In this document: piece by piece, positions 53,075 to 62,400 of the stretch
How the letters are laid out: each line of letters begins with the position of its first letter
Position numbering within the stretch: position 1 is the stretch's first letter
Source of the DNA: Duganella sp. OV510
Lineage (GTDB): Bacteria; Pseudomonadota; Gammaproteobacteria; Burkholderiales; Burkholderiaceae_D
Length of the DNA stretch: 64,000 bases
NCBI RefSeq assembly: GCF_900100205.1
Contig: NZ_FNEQ01000001.1
Location: 744,001-808,000, forward strand
Direction: 5' to 3'
Program-made: the position numbers and the translations under genes
The notes under the pieces: generated by a model
The model's database searches: none
Told to the model about the DNA's origin: nothing
What the model saw: the letters and a program-made list of their open reading frames with translations, nothing else

Positions 53075-55299
53075 ACGCCGCAACCATCGACCTGCGCCGC
53101 CGCGCAGTCATGCAAGCCGGCGCCCTGGTGCTGGGCTTTACGCTGCTGCCACGGCGCGCGCTTGCGGAATTCAACGGCATGGGCGTGCCGCCGGTCGCCA
53201 ACAAGGACCTGGCGGGCAGCCTGCAACGCACACCGATGCTGGACGCCTGGATCAAGATCGCCGCAGACGGCAAAGTCACCGTCTTCACCGGCAAGGTGGA
53301 ACTGGGAACAGGAGTACGTACGGCATTATTGCAGGTGGCCGCCGAACAGCTGGACGTGGCGCCAGCCGCCATCCACTTCATCACCGGCGACACCAGCCTG
53401 ACGCCCAACGAAGGCTTTACCGCCGGTAGCCACACCATGGCGGATAGCGGCACAGCGCTGCTCAATGCCGCAGCCCAGGTACGCGCGCTAGTAGTGCAAG
53501 GCGCCGCCGCGCAATTCAAGCTGGACGCGGCCACACTGAAGACCAGCAACGGCCACGTCATCGCGCCCGACGGCCGCATGATGCACTACGGCGACGCTGT
53601 ACGCGCCGTCGACCTGCATCGCGCGGCACAAGTCAGGTCGCCACTGAAGCCAGCGCGCGATTACAGCGTGATTGGCCAGTCGCTGCCGCGCGTCGACATC
53701 CCCGCCAAGCTCACCGGCGGAGCGGCCTACGTGCAGGACATGCGCTTACCTGGCATGGTGCACGCCCGCGTGGTACGGCCGCCGGCTTACGGCGCGCGGC
53801 TGCTGTCGGCCGACGCCAGGGCCGTGGCACGCATGCCTGGCGTACTGAAAGTCCATGTGGATGGCAACTACCTCGCCGTCATCGCCAGCGACGAATGGCA
53901 GGCCGTGCAGGCGATGCGTACCTTATCGGCCAGCGCCCGCTGGCAACGCGGCCCGGCGCTACCGTCGCCAGCCAATATTCACGCCACGCTGCGCGCCCTG
54001 CCCTCGCAGGACATCGTCGTCGAGGACAAGAAGGCCAAGACCGGCAAAGCGGTCCTGACGCTCAAACACCGCTATACCAAGCAGTACGTGCTGCACGGCT
54101 CCATCGGACCTTCGTGCTCGGTGGCCTTGCTGGAGCAAGGCGACATGACCGTGTGGACGCATACCCAGGGCGTGTATCCATTGCGCGCCGCACTGGCCGA
54201 GCTGCTGGCCATGCCACTGGACGATGTCCGCTGCATCCATACCGAAAGCGCCGGCTGCTATGGCCAGAACGGTGCCGACGACGTGGCTGCCGATGCCGCC
54301 CTGCTGGCGCGCGTGCTGCCCGGCCGTCCTGTTCGGGTACAACTGATGCGCGACCAGGAAAACCAGTGGGAGCCCTATGCACCAGCGATGAGCACCCAGC
54401 TGGCTGCATCGCTCGACGCCGAAGGCAAAATCTGCGACTGGCAGTACGAGTTGTGGAGCGGCTCGCACAACGAACGTCCCGGCAACGCCGGCAAGCTGAT
54501 ACCGGCGCAATTGCTGGCCCGTCCCTTCGTGCCCAGCCCTTCGCAGCCGATGCCGATGCCGGAAGGCGGCGGCGACCGCAACGCCATTCCGCTGTACACG
54601 CTACCGCAGGCGAAGGTCGTCAACCACTTCCTGCCGGTGACGCCGCTGCGCACGTCAGCCATGCGCTCGCTTGGCGCGCACATCAACCTGTTCGCGATCG
54701 AAGGCATGATGGATGATCTGGCGGCAGCCGCGCGCACCGATCCGGTGGCGTTCCGCCTGCGCCACATGGACGATCCACGCGCACGCGAGGTCATGGAACG
54801 CGCCGCGACGCAGTTCGGCTGGAACCAGCGCAAGCGCCGCCGCGACCATGGCTTCGGCTTCGCCTTCGGCCAGTACAAGAACATCATGGCTTATGTGGCG
54901 CTGGCGGTGGAGATACGCGTCGAGCGCAGCACCGGTGCGGTGCACATCGTGCGGGTGACGGCAGCTGTGGACTGCGGCCAGGGCGTCAATCCTGATGGCA
55001 TCCGCAACCAGGTCGAAGGCGGCATACTGCAATCCGCCAGCTGGACCTTGTACGAGAAGCTGCAATTCACACCGGACGGCATCACCAGCGTGGACTGGGC
55101 CAGCTACCCGATCATGCGCTACTCGAATGTGCCGGACAAGGTGGATGTGGTTCTGATTGATAGGCCAGGCGCGCCCTTCCTCGGCGTGGCCGAGGCGGCG
55201 CAGGGACCGATGGCCGGGGCATTGGGAAATGCACTGGCCGACGCCACCGGCAAGCGCTGGTTCGACCTGCCGCTGGCAGGACCGCAGTTAATGCGCTAA
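53071..55299 (+). CDS. Molybdopterin large subunit, aldehyde/isoquinoline dehydrogenase type
   Basis: The 742-residue protein starts with a Tat signal (LRRRAVMQAGALVLGFTLLP), so it is exported folded with cofactor. Molybdopterin-binding stretches follow, e.g. TGKVELGTGVRTALLQVAAE, GGAAYVQDMRLPGMVHARVV, HGSIGPSCSVALLEQGDMTV and VTAAVDCGQGVNPDGIRNQV. The family is IorB/xanthine dehydrogenase type with a membrane cytochrome partner. The probable reaction is periplasmic oxidation of an aldehyde or N-heterocycle; the substrate is not readable. No xdhC-type maturation gene is seen. Its last 12 bases overlap the convergent LysR gene. Confidence 0.93.
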   Translation: MNAATIDLRRRAVMQAGALVLGFTLLPRRALAEFNGMGVPPVANKDLAGSLQRTPMLDAWIKIAADGKVTVFTGKVELGTGVRTALLQVAAEQLDVAPAAIHFITGDTSLTPNEGFTAGSHTMADSGTALLNAAAQVRALVVQGAAAQFKLDAATLKTSNGHVIAPDGRMMHYGDAVRAVDLHRAAQVRSPLKPARDYSVIGQSLPRVDIPAKLTGGAAYVQDMRLPGMVHARVVRPPAYGARLLSADARAVARMPGVLKVHVDGNYLAVIASDEWQAVQAMRTLSASARWQRGPALPSPANIHATLRALPSQDIVVEDKKAKTGKAVLTLKHRYTKQYVLHGSIGPSCSVALLEQGDMTVWTHTQGVYPLRAALAELLAMPLDDVRCIHTESAGCYGQNGADDVAADAALLARVLPGRPVRVQLMRDQENQWEPYAPAMSTQLAASLDAEGKICDWQYELWSGSHNERPGNAGKLIPAQLLARPFVPSPSQPMPMPEGGGDRNAIPLYTLPQAKVVNHFLPVTPLRTSAMRSLGAHINLFAIEGMMDDLAAAARTDPVAFRLRHMDDPRAREVMERAATQFGWNQRKRRRDHGFGFAFGQYKNIMAYVALAVEIRVERSTGAVHIVRVTAAVDCGQGVNPDGIRNQVEGGILQSASWTLYEKLQFTPDGITSVDWASYPIMRYSNVPDKVDVVLIDRPGAPFLGVAEAAQGPMAGALGNALADATGKRWFDLPLAGPQLMR

Positions 55300-56172
55300 T
55301 AGCGCTTCGACGAACGCCGCAAACGCCCGCGCCTTGGCGCTGGCCTTGCGGCCGGAGGGGAATACCGCCCACAGGTCCATGGCCGGCAAGTCCCATCCGG
55401 TGAGCACGCGCCGCACCTGGCCACTGGCCAGTTCCGGCGCAAACATCCATTCCGATGCGACGGCGATGCCCATGTCCGCCAGCACGGCAGCGCGCACGCC
55501 TTCTGCCGCCGACACGCGTACACGCCCTTCCAGCGTCACCGGTTCCTGCATTTCGCCGCACTGGAACATGCATGCCGTGCCGCTGCCGGCGCGGTTGTAG
55601 ACGATCGCCTGATGGGCAATCAGCTCGCCGGGATGCAGCGGTTCGCCATGCCGCGCCAGATAGGACGGCGTGGCCAGCACCGCGCGCGGGCTGCGGCCGA
55701 TGCGGCGCGCCGTCATGGCGGAATCGCTCAGGGCGCCCAGGCGCAATGCCACGTCCACGCCCTCTTCCAGCAGATCGATATTGCGGTCGTCCAGCACCAC
55801 ATCCAGCTTCAGTTGCGGATGCTGGTCGAGAAAGCGCTGCACCTGCGGCATGACGTGCAGGCGCGCGAAAGTCACCGGTGCCGAGACCACCAGCCGGCCA
55901 CCCATACCCACGCTGGCGCCACGTGCGCTGCTATCGGCGTCGGCCGCCGCTTCCAGCGCGCGGCGGGCGCCCTGGTAATAGGCCAGTCCCGACTCGGTCG
56001 GCGCCAGCCCGCGATTGGAACGCAGCAGCAGCTGGACACCCAGTTCTGTCTCCAGTTGCGCCACCAGCTTGGACACACAAGGCTGGCCCACGTTCAGGCG
56101 GCGGGCCGCACCCGAGAACGAACCCGCTTCCACCACATGCACCAGCGTTTCCATCGCCTGCCAGCGGTCCAT
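55288..56172 (-). CDS. LysR-family regulator
   Basis: The 294-residue protein starts MDRWQAMETLVHVVEAGSFS. The N-terminal winged helix (1-60) shows AARRLNVGQPCVSKLVAQLE, followed by the usual substrate-binding domain. I chose the ATG at 56172 because AAGGAGAAG lies 3-11 bases upstream; an in-frame start 42 bases earlier also exists. It lies 10 bases after the old yellow enzyme gene on the same strand, so it is co-transcribed with it. Its 3' end overlaps the dehydrogenase large subunit gene. It likely responds to quinones, aldehydes or electrophiles (inference from neighbours). Confidence 0.92.
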   Translation of the reverse strand: MDRWQAMETLVHVVEAGSFSGAARRLNVGQPCVSKLVAQLETELGVQLLLRSNRGLAPTESGLAYYQGARRALEAAADADSSARGASVGMGGRLVVSAPVTFARLHVMPQVQRFLDQHPQLKLDVVLDDRNIDLLEEGVDVALRLGALSDSAMTARRIGRSPRAVLATPSYLARHGEPLHPGELIAHQAIVYNRAGSGTACMFQCGEMQEPVTLEGRVRVSAAEGVRAAVLADMGIAVASEWMFAPELASGQVRRVLTGWDLPAMDLWAVFPSGRKASAKARAFAAFVEALLAH

Positions 56173-56182
56173 GGCCTTCTCC

Positions 56183-57277
56183 TTAACCCAGAGCGGGATA
56201 GTCGGTGTAGCCACGCTCCGTGCCGCCGTAGAACGAGTACGGGTCCGGCTCGTTGTACGGACCGCCGCCGGCGATACGTGCCACCAGGTCTGGATTGGCG
56301 ACGTACAGCCGGCCGAACGCCACCATGTCCGCCTTGCCGTCTTCCACCAGCCACTGCGCAGCTTCCGGCGTCAGGCCGGCATTGGCCATCAATACACCGC
56401 TGTAGTTGGCGCGGACCAGCGCCAGGATCTTCGGCATGTCCGGCACACCGCCCCAGGCATTGGTATCGGCGCCATGAATGTAGGCGATGCCATACTCGTT
56501 CAGCATGCGGGCGAGGTAGCCATAGGTTTCGGCCACATCCGGATCAGTAGCATTGTTATAGGCCGCATACGGTGAAATGCGCACGCCGATGCGCTCTTTC
56601 GGGAACACCTCCAATACCGCCTCGATCACCAGACGCAGGAAGCGCGCACGATTCTCCACGCTGCCGCCAAATTCGTCGCTACGGCGATTGACCACCGGCG
56701 ACAGGAACTGCTGCACCAGGTAGCCGTTGGCCGCGTGGATCTCCACTCCATCCAGTCCCGCGCGCCGTGCATTCTCGGCGCCGGCACGGAATTCAGCGAT
56801 GGCCGCATACACTTCCTCATTGCGCATGGCGCGCGACGGCGAAGCGTAGATACGCGTGTACTGCCCGTTGCGCAGTGCACCGTAGACTTGCAACAGCCCG
56901 AGATCATCATTCACGCCGGACGGCGACAGTGGTTCGGAACCCTTCAGCAACGCATACGAGCTGACGCGGCCACTGTGCCACAGCTGCATGAACATCTTGC
57001 CGCCGGCCGCGTGCACCTGTTCCGTCACGCGGCGCCAGCCTGCCACCTGCGCGTCGTTGTAAATTCCGGGCGCCAGTTCAAAGGCGGCGGAGTTGGGCGA
57101 CACATTGGTCGCCTCGGTGATCATCAGGCCGGACGTGGCGCGCTGTGCATAGTATTCGGCGTTGAGGGCCACCGGCACGCCATCCGCGCCGGAGCGGGAA
57201 CGGGTGAGCGGCGCCATGGCGACACGGTTGTTGAGGGTCAGGTCACCGATCTGGATCGGTTGCAGCAGCTTGGTCAT
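56183..57277 (-). CDS. nemA: Old yellow enzyme family alkene reductase (NemA-type)
   Basis: The 364-residue flavoprotein has the FMN barrel start (LTLNNRVAMAPLTRSRSGAD) with the Thr of APLTRSR that tunes FMN. Substrate-binding His and Asn lie in VEIHAANGYLVQQF, followed by NRRSDEFGGS. Family members reduce alpha,beta-unsaturated carbonyls, N-ethylmaleimide and nitro compounds with NADPH. It is the first gene of a two-gene unit with the LysR regulator (10-base gap) and divergent from tehA. Confidence 0.93.
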   Translation of the reverse strand: MTKLLQPIQIGDLTLNNRVAMAPLTRSRSGADGVPVALNAEYYAQRATSGLMITEATNVSPNSAAFELAPGIYNDAQVAGWRRVTEQVHAAGGKMFMQLWHSGRVSSYALLKGSEPLSPSGVNDDLGLLQVYGALRNGQYTRIYASPSRAMRNEEVYAAIAEFRAGAENARRAGLDGVEIHAANGYLVQQFLSPVVNRRSDEFGGSVENRARFLRLVIEAVLEVFPKERIGVRISPYAAYNNATDPDVAETYGYLARMLNEYGIAYIHGADTNAWGGVPDMPKILALVRANYSGVLMANAGLTPEAAQWLVEDGKADMVAFGRLYVANPDLVARIAGGGPYNEPDPYSFYGGTERGYTDYPALG

Positions 57278-57481
57278 GGTGATGACTCCAGTGAGTTAGA
57301 AGATGAGCCACTGTAGCGTTCAGCCCACACGCTGATAAGACAGCGCAGCGCGTCAACACCTTTGCGTAAAACGCAAAGGCCGGATTCGGTGCTACATTGG
57401 CAGGATACGATCCATTTGATTGATTCCTGCCGCCGCCTCAGCGGCCTAAAATCGTCTCATCGATCACTTTCCGCCACCATC

Positions 57482-58450
57482 ATGAAAAACAAACTGCTAC
57501 CCGCCTCATTTTTTGCCCTTACTTTAGGGCTGGCCGAAACCGGCAACGCCTGGCGCTTTGCCCATCAACTGTGGACGTTGCCGCCACTGGCCGGCGAACT
57601 GCTGCAAGCGCTGGCCGTGCTGTCCTTCCTGCTGTTCGCGTGGCTGTATGCGCGCAAGTGGCTGATCCACCGCGCCGCTGCCGTTGCCGAAACACGCGAC
57701 CCGGTGCAATCGGCCTTCCTGGCGCTGATACCGGAGTCGCTGATCCTGGTGGCGCTGGCGCTGCAACCGTACACGCTGTCTGCAGCGACACCTGTCTTCT
57801 GGCTAGGCTCAGTCGCCAACATCGCCTACGGCGCCTGGCGCCTGGCCGCACACTGGAGCCGGCAGCGCGACGCCGCGCACATCGTGCCGCCGCTGTACCT
57901 GCCTTATACCGCCAGCGTGCTGGTGAACGCTCTCGCCGCCGGCAGCTTTGGCTACACCGATTACGGCTGGATGCTATTCGGCGCGGGCGGCATCTCCTGG
58001 CTGGTGCTTGACTCGACCATCACGCATCAGCTGATGACCGGAGGCCTGTCCGACAAGACGCGTAATTTCATGGGCATTTACAGCGCTCCACCTGTGGTGG
58101 CGCTGGTGGCGTACCAGGTGCTGGCCGGCGCGCAGGCCAGCAACGCCATTACCTATGCGCTGGCCGGCTATGCACTGTTCGTGTTCGCCGGGCTGGCGCT
58201 AGCGACGCCCTGGCTTGCGCAGCAGGACTTTGCGCCCGGCTACTGGGCTTACACCTTCGGCCTCGCCACGCTGGCGCAAGGACTGATGCTGATGGCGCAA
58301 AACCACGCCGAACCTGCACTGCACGTGCTGGCCGCCGTCACTTTCGGCGCCACGCTGCTGCTGGTACTGTATGTGGCGGCCGGCTCGCTGCGGCTGCTGG
58401 CGCGCGGTGCCTACTTTCCGCCAGCTCCCGTCATGGGACGCGCATCTTGA
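57482..58450 (+). CDS. tehA: TehA-type TDT (SLAC1 family) membrane protein
   Basis: The 322-residue protein has about ten transmembrane helices and matches E. coli TehA at several places from memory: GNAWRFAHQLWTLPPLAGEL, HRAAAVAETRDPVQSAFLAL, VPPLYLPYTASVLVNALAAG and FGYTDYGWMLFGAGGISWL. The family includes the plant anion channel SLAC1 and, in bacteria, TehA for tellurite/dicarboxylate and disulfide efflux. I chose the ATG at 57482 because the upstream frame (40 residues) is polar. It overlaps the next regulator, whose TTG start lies on TTGA. Confidence 0.93.
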   Translation: MKNKLLPASFFALTLGLAETGNAWRFAHQLWTLPPLAGELLQALAVLSFLLFAWLYARKWLIHRAAAVAETRDPVQSAFLALIPESLILVALALQPYTLSAATPVFWLGSVANIAYGAWRLAAHWSRQRDAAHIVPPLYLPYTASVLVNALAAGSFGYTDYGWMLFGAGGISWLVLDSTITHQLMTGGLSDKTRNFMGIYSAPPVVALVAYQVLAGAQASNAITYALAGYALFVFAGLALATPWLAQQDFAPGYWAYTFGLATLAQGLMLMAQNHAEPALHVLAAVTFGATLLLVLYVAAGSLRLLARGAYFPPAPVMGRAS

Positions 58451-59409
58451 AGACGCTGGCCCTGGTGCTATTCCCCGGCGTGCAGTCACTGGACGTCTCC
58501 GGTCCGATGGATGTATTCGCCGAGGCCAACGCCTTCCTGCCACCTGAACAGCAGTATCGGCTGGTGACCATAGGCACCGCGCCGTCGCCCATCCGCGCCT
58601 CCAACGGCCAGCAACTGGTCGCCGACCACACGCTGAGCGAGGCCGGCACCGGCTACGATATCGTGCTGGTGGCTGGCGGACCGCAGTTATCAGCAGAAGC
58701 AGACAATCCGGCGCTATCGGCCTGGCTGCGCGAGGTGGCCGGCAAAGTCCCCCGCTACGGCTCGATCTGCACCGGCGCCTACCTGCTGGGCCGCGCCGGC
58801 CTGCTGGATGGCAAGCGCGCCACCACCCACTGGGCTGATGCCAGTACGCTGGCGGCGCAATTCCCGCTGGCCCAGGTAGAACATGACCGCATCCACATGC
58901 GTGACGGTGGCCTGGTCACCTCAGCCGGCGTCACCGCCGGCATCGACCTGGCGTTGGCGCTGGTGGCGGAGGACCATGGCCAGGCCATCGCGCTGGCGGC
59001 GGCGAAACGCCTGCTGGTGCTGGCGCAGCGCCAGGGTGGCCAGTCGCAATTCAGTCCCTATCTTGCCGAAGCGGGCGCACCGGATGCATTGGCGAGCATC
59101 ATCCAGCGTCACGTGATGGACAACCTGGCAGATTCGCTGTCGGTGGAGAACCTGGCGGAAGTGGCCGGCATGAGCACGCGCAGCTTCGCGCGCCAGTTCG
59201 TCAAGGAGATGGGCGTTACACCGGCCGAATTCGTGCAGCGCATCCGTGTGGATGCGGCCCGCAACCTGCTGGAGGGGAGTGAGCTGGCCTTGAAGACCAT
59301 CGCCTACCGCTGCGGCTTTGGCAGCGCGGCGCGCATGCGGCTGGTGTTTGCGCAGCGCTTCGGCGTCACGCCCAACCAATACCGCGATAGCTTCCGCATC
59401 AGCGTTTAA
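58447..59409 (+). CDS. GlxA-type regulator: DJ-1/PfpI domain + AraC HTH
   Basis: The 320-residue protein starts at TTG (TTGA overlap with tehA), giving MKTLALVLFPGVQSLDVSGP. The DJ-1/PfpI-like domain (about 1-195) has the nucleophile-elbow Cys in SICTGAYLLGRAGLL. The C-terminal AraC-type HTH (about 215-318) shows ENLAEVAGMSTRSFARQFVK and LKTIAYRCGFGSAARMRLVF. These GlxA/FtrA regulators often sense small metabolites and control nearby transport or catabolic genes. No good in-frame ATG exists nearby, so TTG seems real. Its last 4 bases overlap the convergent kinase gene. Confidence 0.93.
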   Translation: MKTLALVLFPGVQSLDVSGPMDVFAEANAFLPPEQQYRLVTIGTAPSPIRASNGQQLVADHTLSEAGTGYDIVLVAGGPQLSAEADNPALSAWLREVAGKVPRYGSICTGAYLLGRAGLLDGKRATTHWADASTLAAQFPLAQVEHDRIHMRDGGLVTSAGVTAGIDLALALVAEDHGQAIALAAAKRLLVLAQRQGGQSQFSPYLAEAGAPDALASIIQRHVMDNLADSLSVENLAEVAGMSTRSFARQFVKEMGVTPAEFVQRIRVDAARNLLEGSELALKTIAYRCGFGSAARMRLVFAQRFGVTPNQYRDSFRISV

Positions 59410-62400
59410 AGCGCGCGCGCTGTCTGTAGCAACGCTTCCAGCTGTCCGAGTTCGACCGGCTTGGTCAGGTGCTGTTCAAAGCCAGCCTCGCGCGCCCGCT
59501 TGCGGTCCGCTTCCTGCCCATATCCCGTTACCGCGAACAGGCACAGTTCCTCCATGCCGGGCAACTCGCGTAGCCGCACCGCCAGCTCATAGCCGTCCAT
59601 GCCCGGCAGGCCGATGTCCAGCAAGGCCGCCTGCGGATGAAACACCGGCGCCACCGCCAGCGCGGCGGGCGCGCTGAACACCACCTTGACGGTGTGGCCC
59701 ATTAGTTCCAGTGCTTCGCCCAACGCGCGTGCGGCGTCCTCATTATCGTCCACCACCAGTATCGACAGTCCGCCATGCGTGGCACAGGCAGGCGCCGGGG
59801 AAGACGCTGCGGCGGCATCCCCGGCATGCCCCTGCCACAGCGGCATGCGTATCGTAAAGGTGCTGCCGCAACCGATGCCATTGCTGTTGGCGTTCACGCT
59901 GCCGCCATGCAGCGCCATCATGCTGCGTGCGATGGCAAGCCCCAGTCCCAGTCCGCCTTGCGAGCGGCTCAATGCCTGGCGCGCCTGCGTGAAGCGTTCA
60001 AACGCCGGGCCTATCATGTCCGGCGCGATGCCGATGCCGTTATCGGCGACATCCACCACCACCTGGCCATCATCAAGGCGGACACTTACCGCCAGACGAC
60101 CACCCGGTTCCGTATACTTGGCTGCGTTGGTCAACAGGTTGGCCAATACCTGCGCGCAGCGCACAGGGTCGGCCAGCACCGGCAAGCCGGATGACGGCAC
60201 CTCCAGCGACAGCTGATGACGCTTTTGTTCGATCAAGGGGCTGACGGTTTCAATGGCACGCGCCACCACCTCCGCCATTTCGACCACGCGCCGGTTCAGT
60301 TGGATCTTCCCTTCCGCCACGCGCGACACATCCAGCAAATCGTCCACCAGGGCCACCAGGTGCCTGGTCTGGCGCTCGATCACTTCACGCTCCTTGATGG
60401 CGTAGTCACCGCCGCGCATGCGCATCAGTTGCAGCGCGGTGACGATAGGCGCCAGCGGATTGCGCAACTCATGACCCAGCATCGCGAGGAATTCATCCTT
60501 GGCGCGATTGGCCGCCTCCGCCGCGCGCTTGGCGTTGGCCAGCTCGCTCACTTCAAACGCCACCACCGCCACGCCTTGCGGCACGCCGGCGTCATCCAGC
60601 AAGGGCTGATAGACGAAATCAAACCAGCACTCGCTGGGCGACTGGTCCGGCGCACGCCGCATGTGCAGCTGTATCGATCGGCCTACATACGGCTGGCCGG
60701 TGGCCAGCACACCGTCCAGCAGTTCATAAATACCTTGCGACTCCAGTTCGGGAAACGCCTGGCGTATCGTCAGTCCAAGCAGCGGGCGCGGCCCGACCAG
60801 CCGCTGGTAGTAATCATTGGCTTGTTCAAACACATGCTCCGGCCCATTCAGCAGGCAGATCGCCACCGGCGCCTGGCTGAATACCGTTTGCAGGCGCCGC
60901 GCCGCCGCGCCCTCCACCATACGCATGCGCTGGCGCAGGCGCAGCACTTCGATGCGGGCGGCCAGCTCGCGTGCGGAGAACGGCTTGACCAGATAGTCGT
61001 CTGCGCCCGCCTGCAAGCCTTCCAGCCGGGCTTCCTCGCCGGCGCGCGCTGACAACAACATGAAGGGAATGTCACGCGTAGCGGGATGCGCGCGCAACGC
61101 TGCCAGCAAGCCGAAACCGTCCAGCTGCGGCATCATTACATCCGACAGTACCATGTCCGGCCGATTGCGTTCGATGATGGCCAACGCTTCGACACCGTTA
61201 TTGCACACCTCCACCTGCCAATGCGGCTGAAGCAGGCGTTGCAGATAGTCGCGCATGTCGGCGTTGTCGTCCACTACCAGCAGACGGCCATGCTTCGCGC
61301 TATTGTCGGTCGACGTGGCCTGATGCTGCACCCAGCCTTCCGCTTCGATGACGTAAGCTTCCGCCGTGATGGAGACAGGGGCCACAGAAGGCGCCGCCAT
61401 TGCCACCTGCGCTGACGGCAGGTGCGCGCAACCCAGCGGGATGGAGACGCTGAACACACTGCCGCGTCCCAGCACGCTCTCGACGCCAATCCGGCCGCTG
61501 TGCATCAGTACCAGGTCATGCACCAGCGCCAGGCCGATGCCGGAGCCCTCATGCGTACGCGATCGCGCGCCTTCGACACGGTGAAAGCGCTCGAACAAAT
61601 GCGGCAACTGGTCATGCGGAATACCGGCACCGGTATCCGCCACCTCCAGCCGCAACTGGTCGCCGACGATGCGCTGGCGCACACTGATCTCGCCTTCAAA
61701 CGTAAACTTGAAGGCATTCGACACCAGGTTCAATACAATTTTTTCCCACATCGCCGGATCGACGTAGACCTGCATCGGCAGCGGCGCGCAATCAACATCC
61801 AGGCGCATGCCGGCGCCCTCGATGGCGGAACGGAAGCTGCTGGCCAGGTCGCTGGTCAGCGCAGCCAGGTCGACAGCGGCAAAGCTGGCGTGCGCACGGC
61901 CTGCCTGCACGCGCGAAAATTCCAGCAATGTGTTGACCAGCTTTTGCAATCGCAACGCATTGCGCTGCATCAGCTGCACGCGCTCGCGCTGCGCCGGCGG
62001 CAATGGCGCGTCGCCATCTTCCAGCGCATCATTGGCGGGTCCCAGCAACAGCGTCAGCGGCGTGCGGAATTCGTGACTGACATTGCTGAAGAACTGCGTC
62101 TTGGCGTGATCCAGTTCCGCCAGCATGTCGGCGCGCAGGCGTTCATCCTCGGCGGCGCGCGCATGGCGGATGGCGTTGCCGGCCTGGGTGGCGATCAGGT
62201 CGAGGAAGCTGCGATAGTCCGCATCGAGCTTGCGTGCCGAACTGACGCCCAGTACCAGCGCGCCAGTGGACTGCGCCGGGCCGGCACCCGCCAGCGGCAG
62301 CACCAGCGCCTGGCGCAAAGGCTGCTGCGCCAGGCCTAATGGCAGTCCGGCCAGCGGCGTCTGCGCATCCAGCGTTATCAGCCGCGCCTCGCCACTGGCA

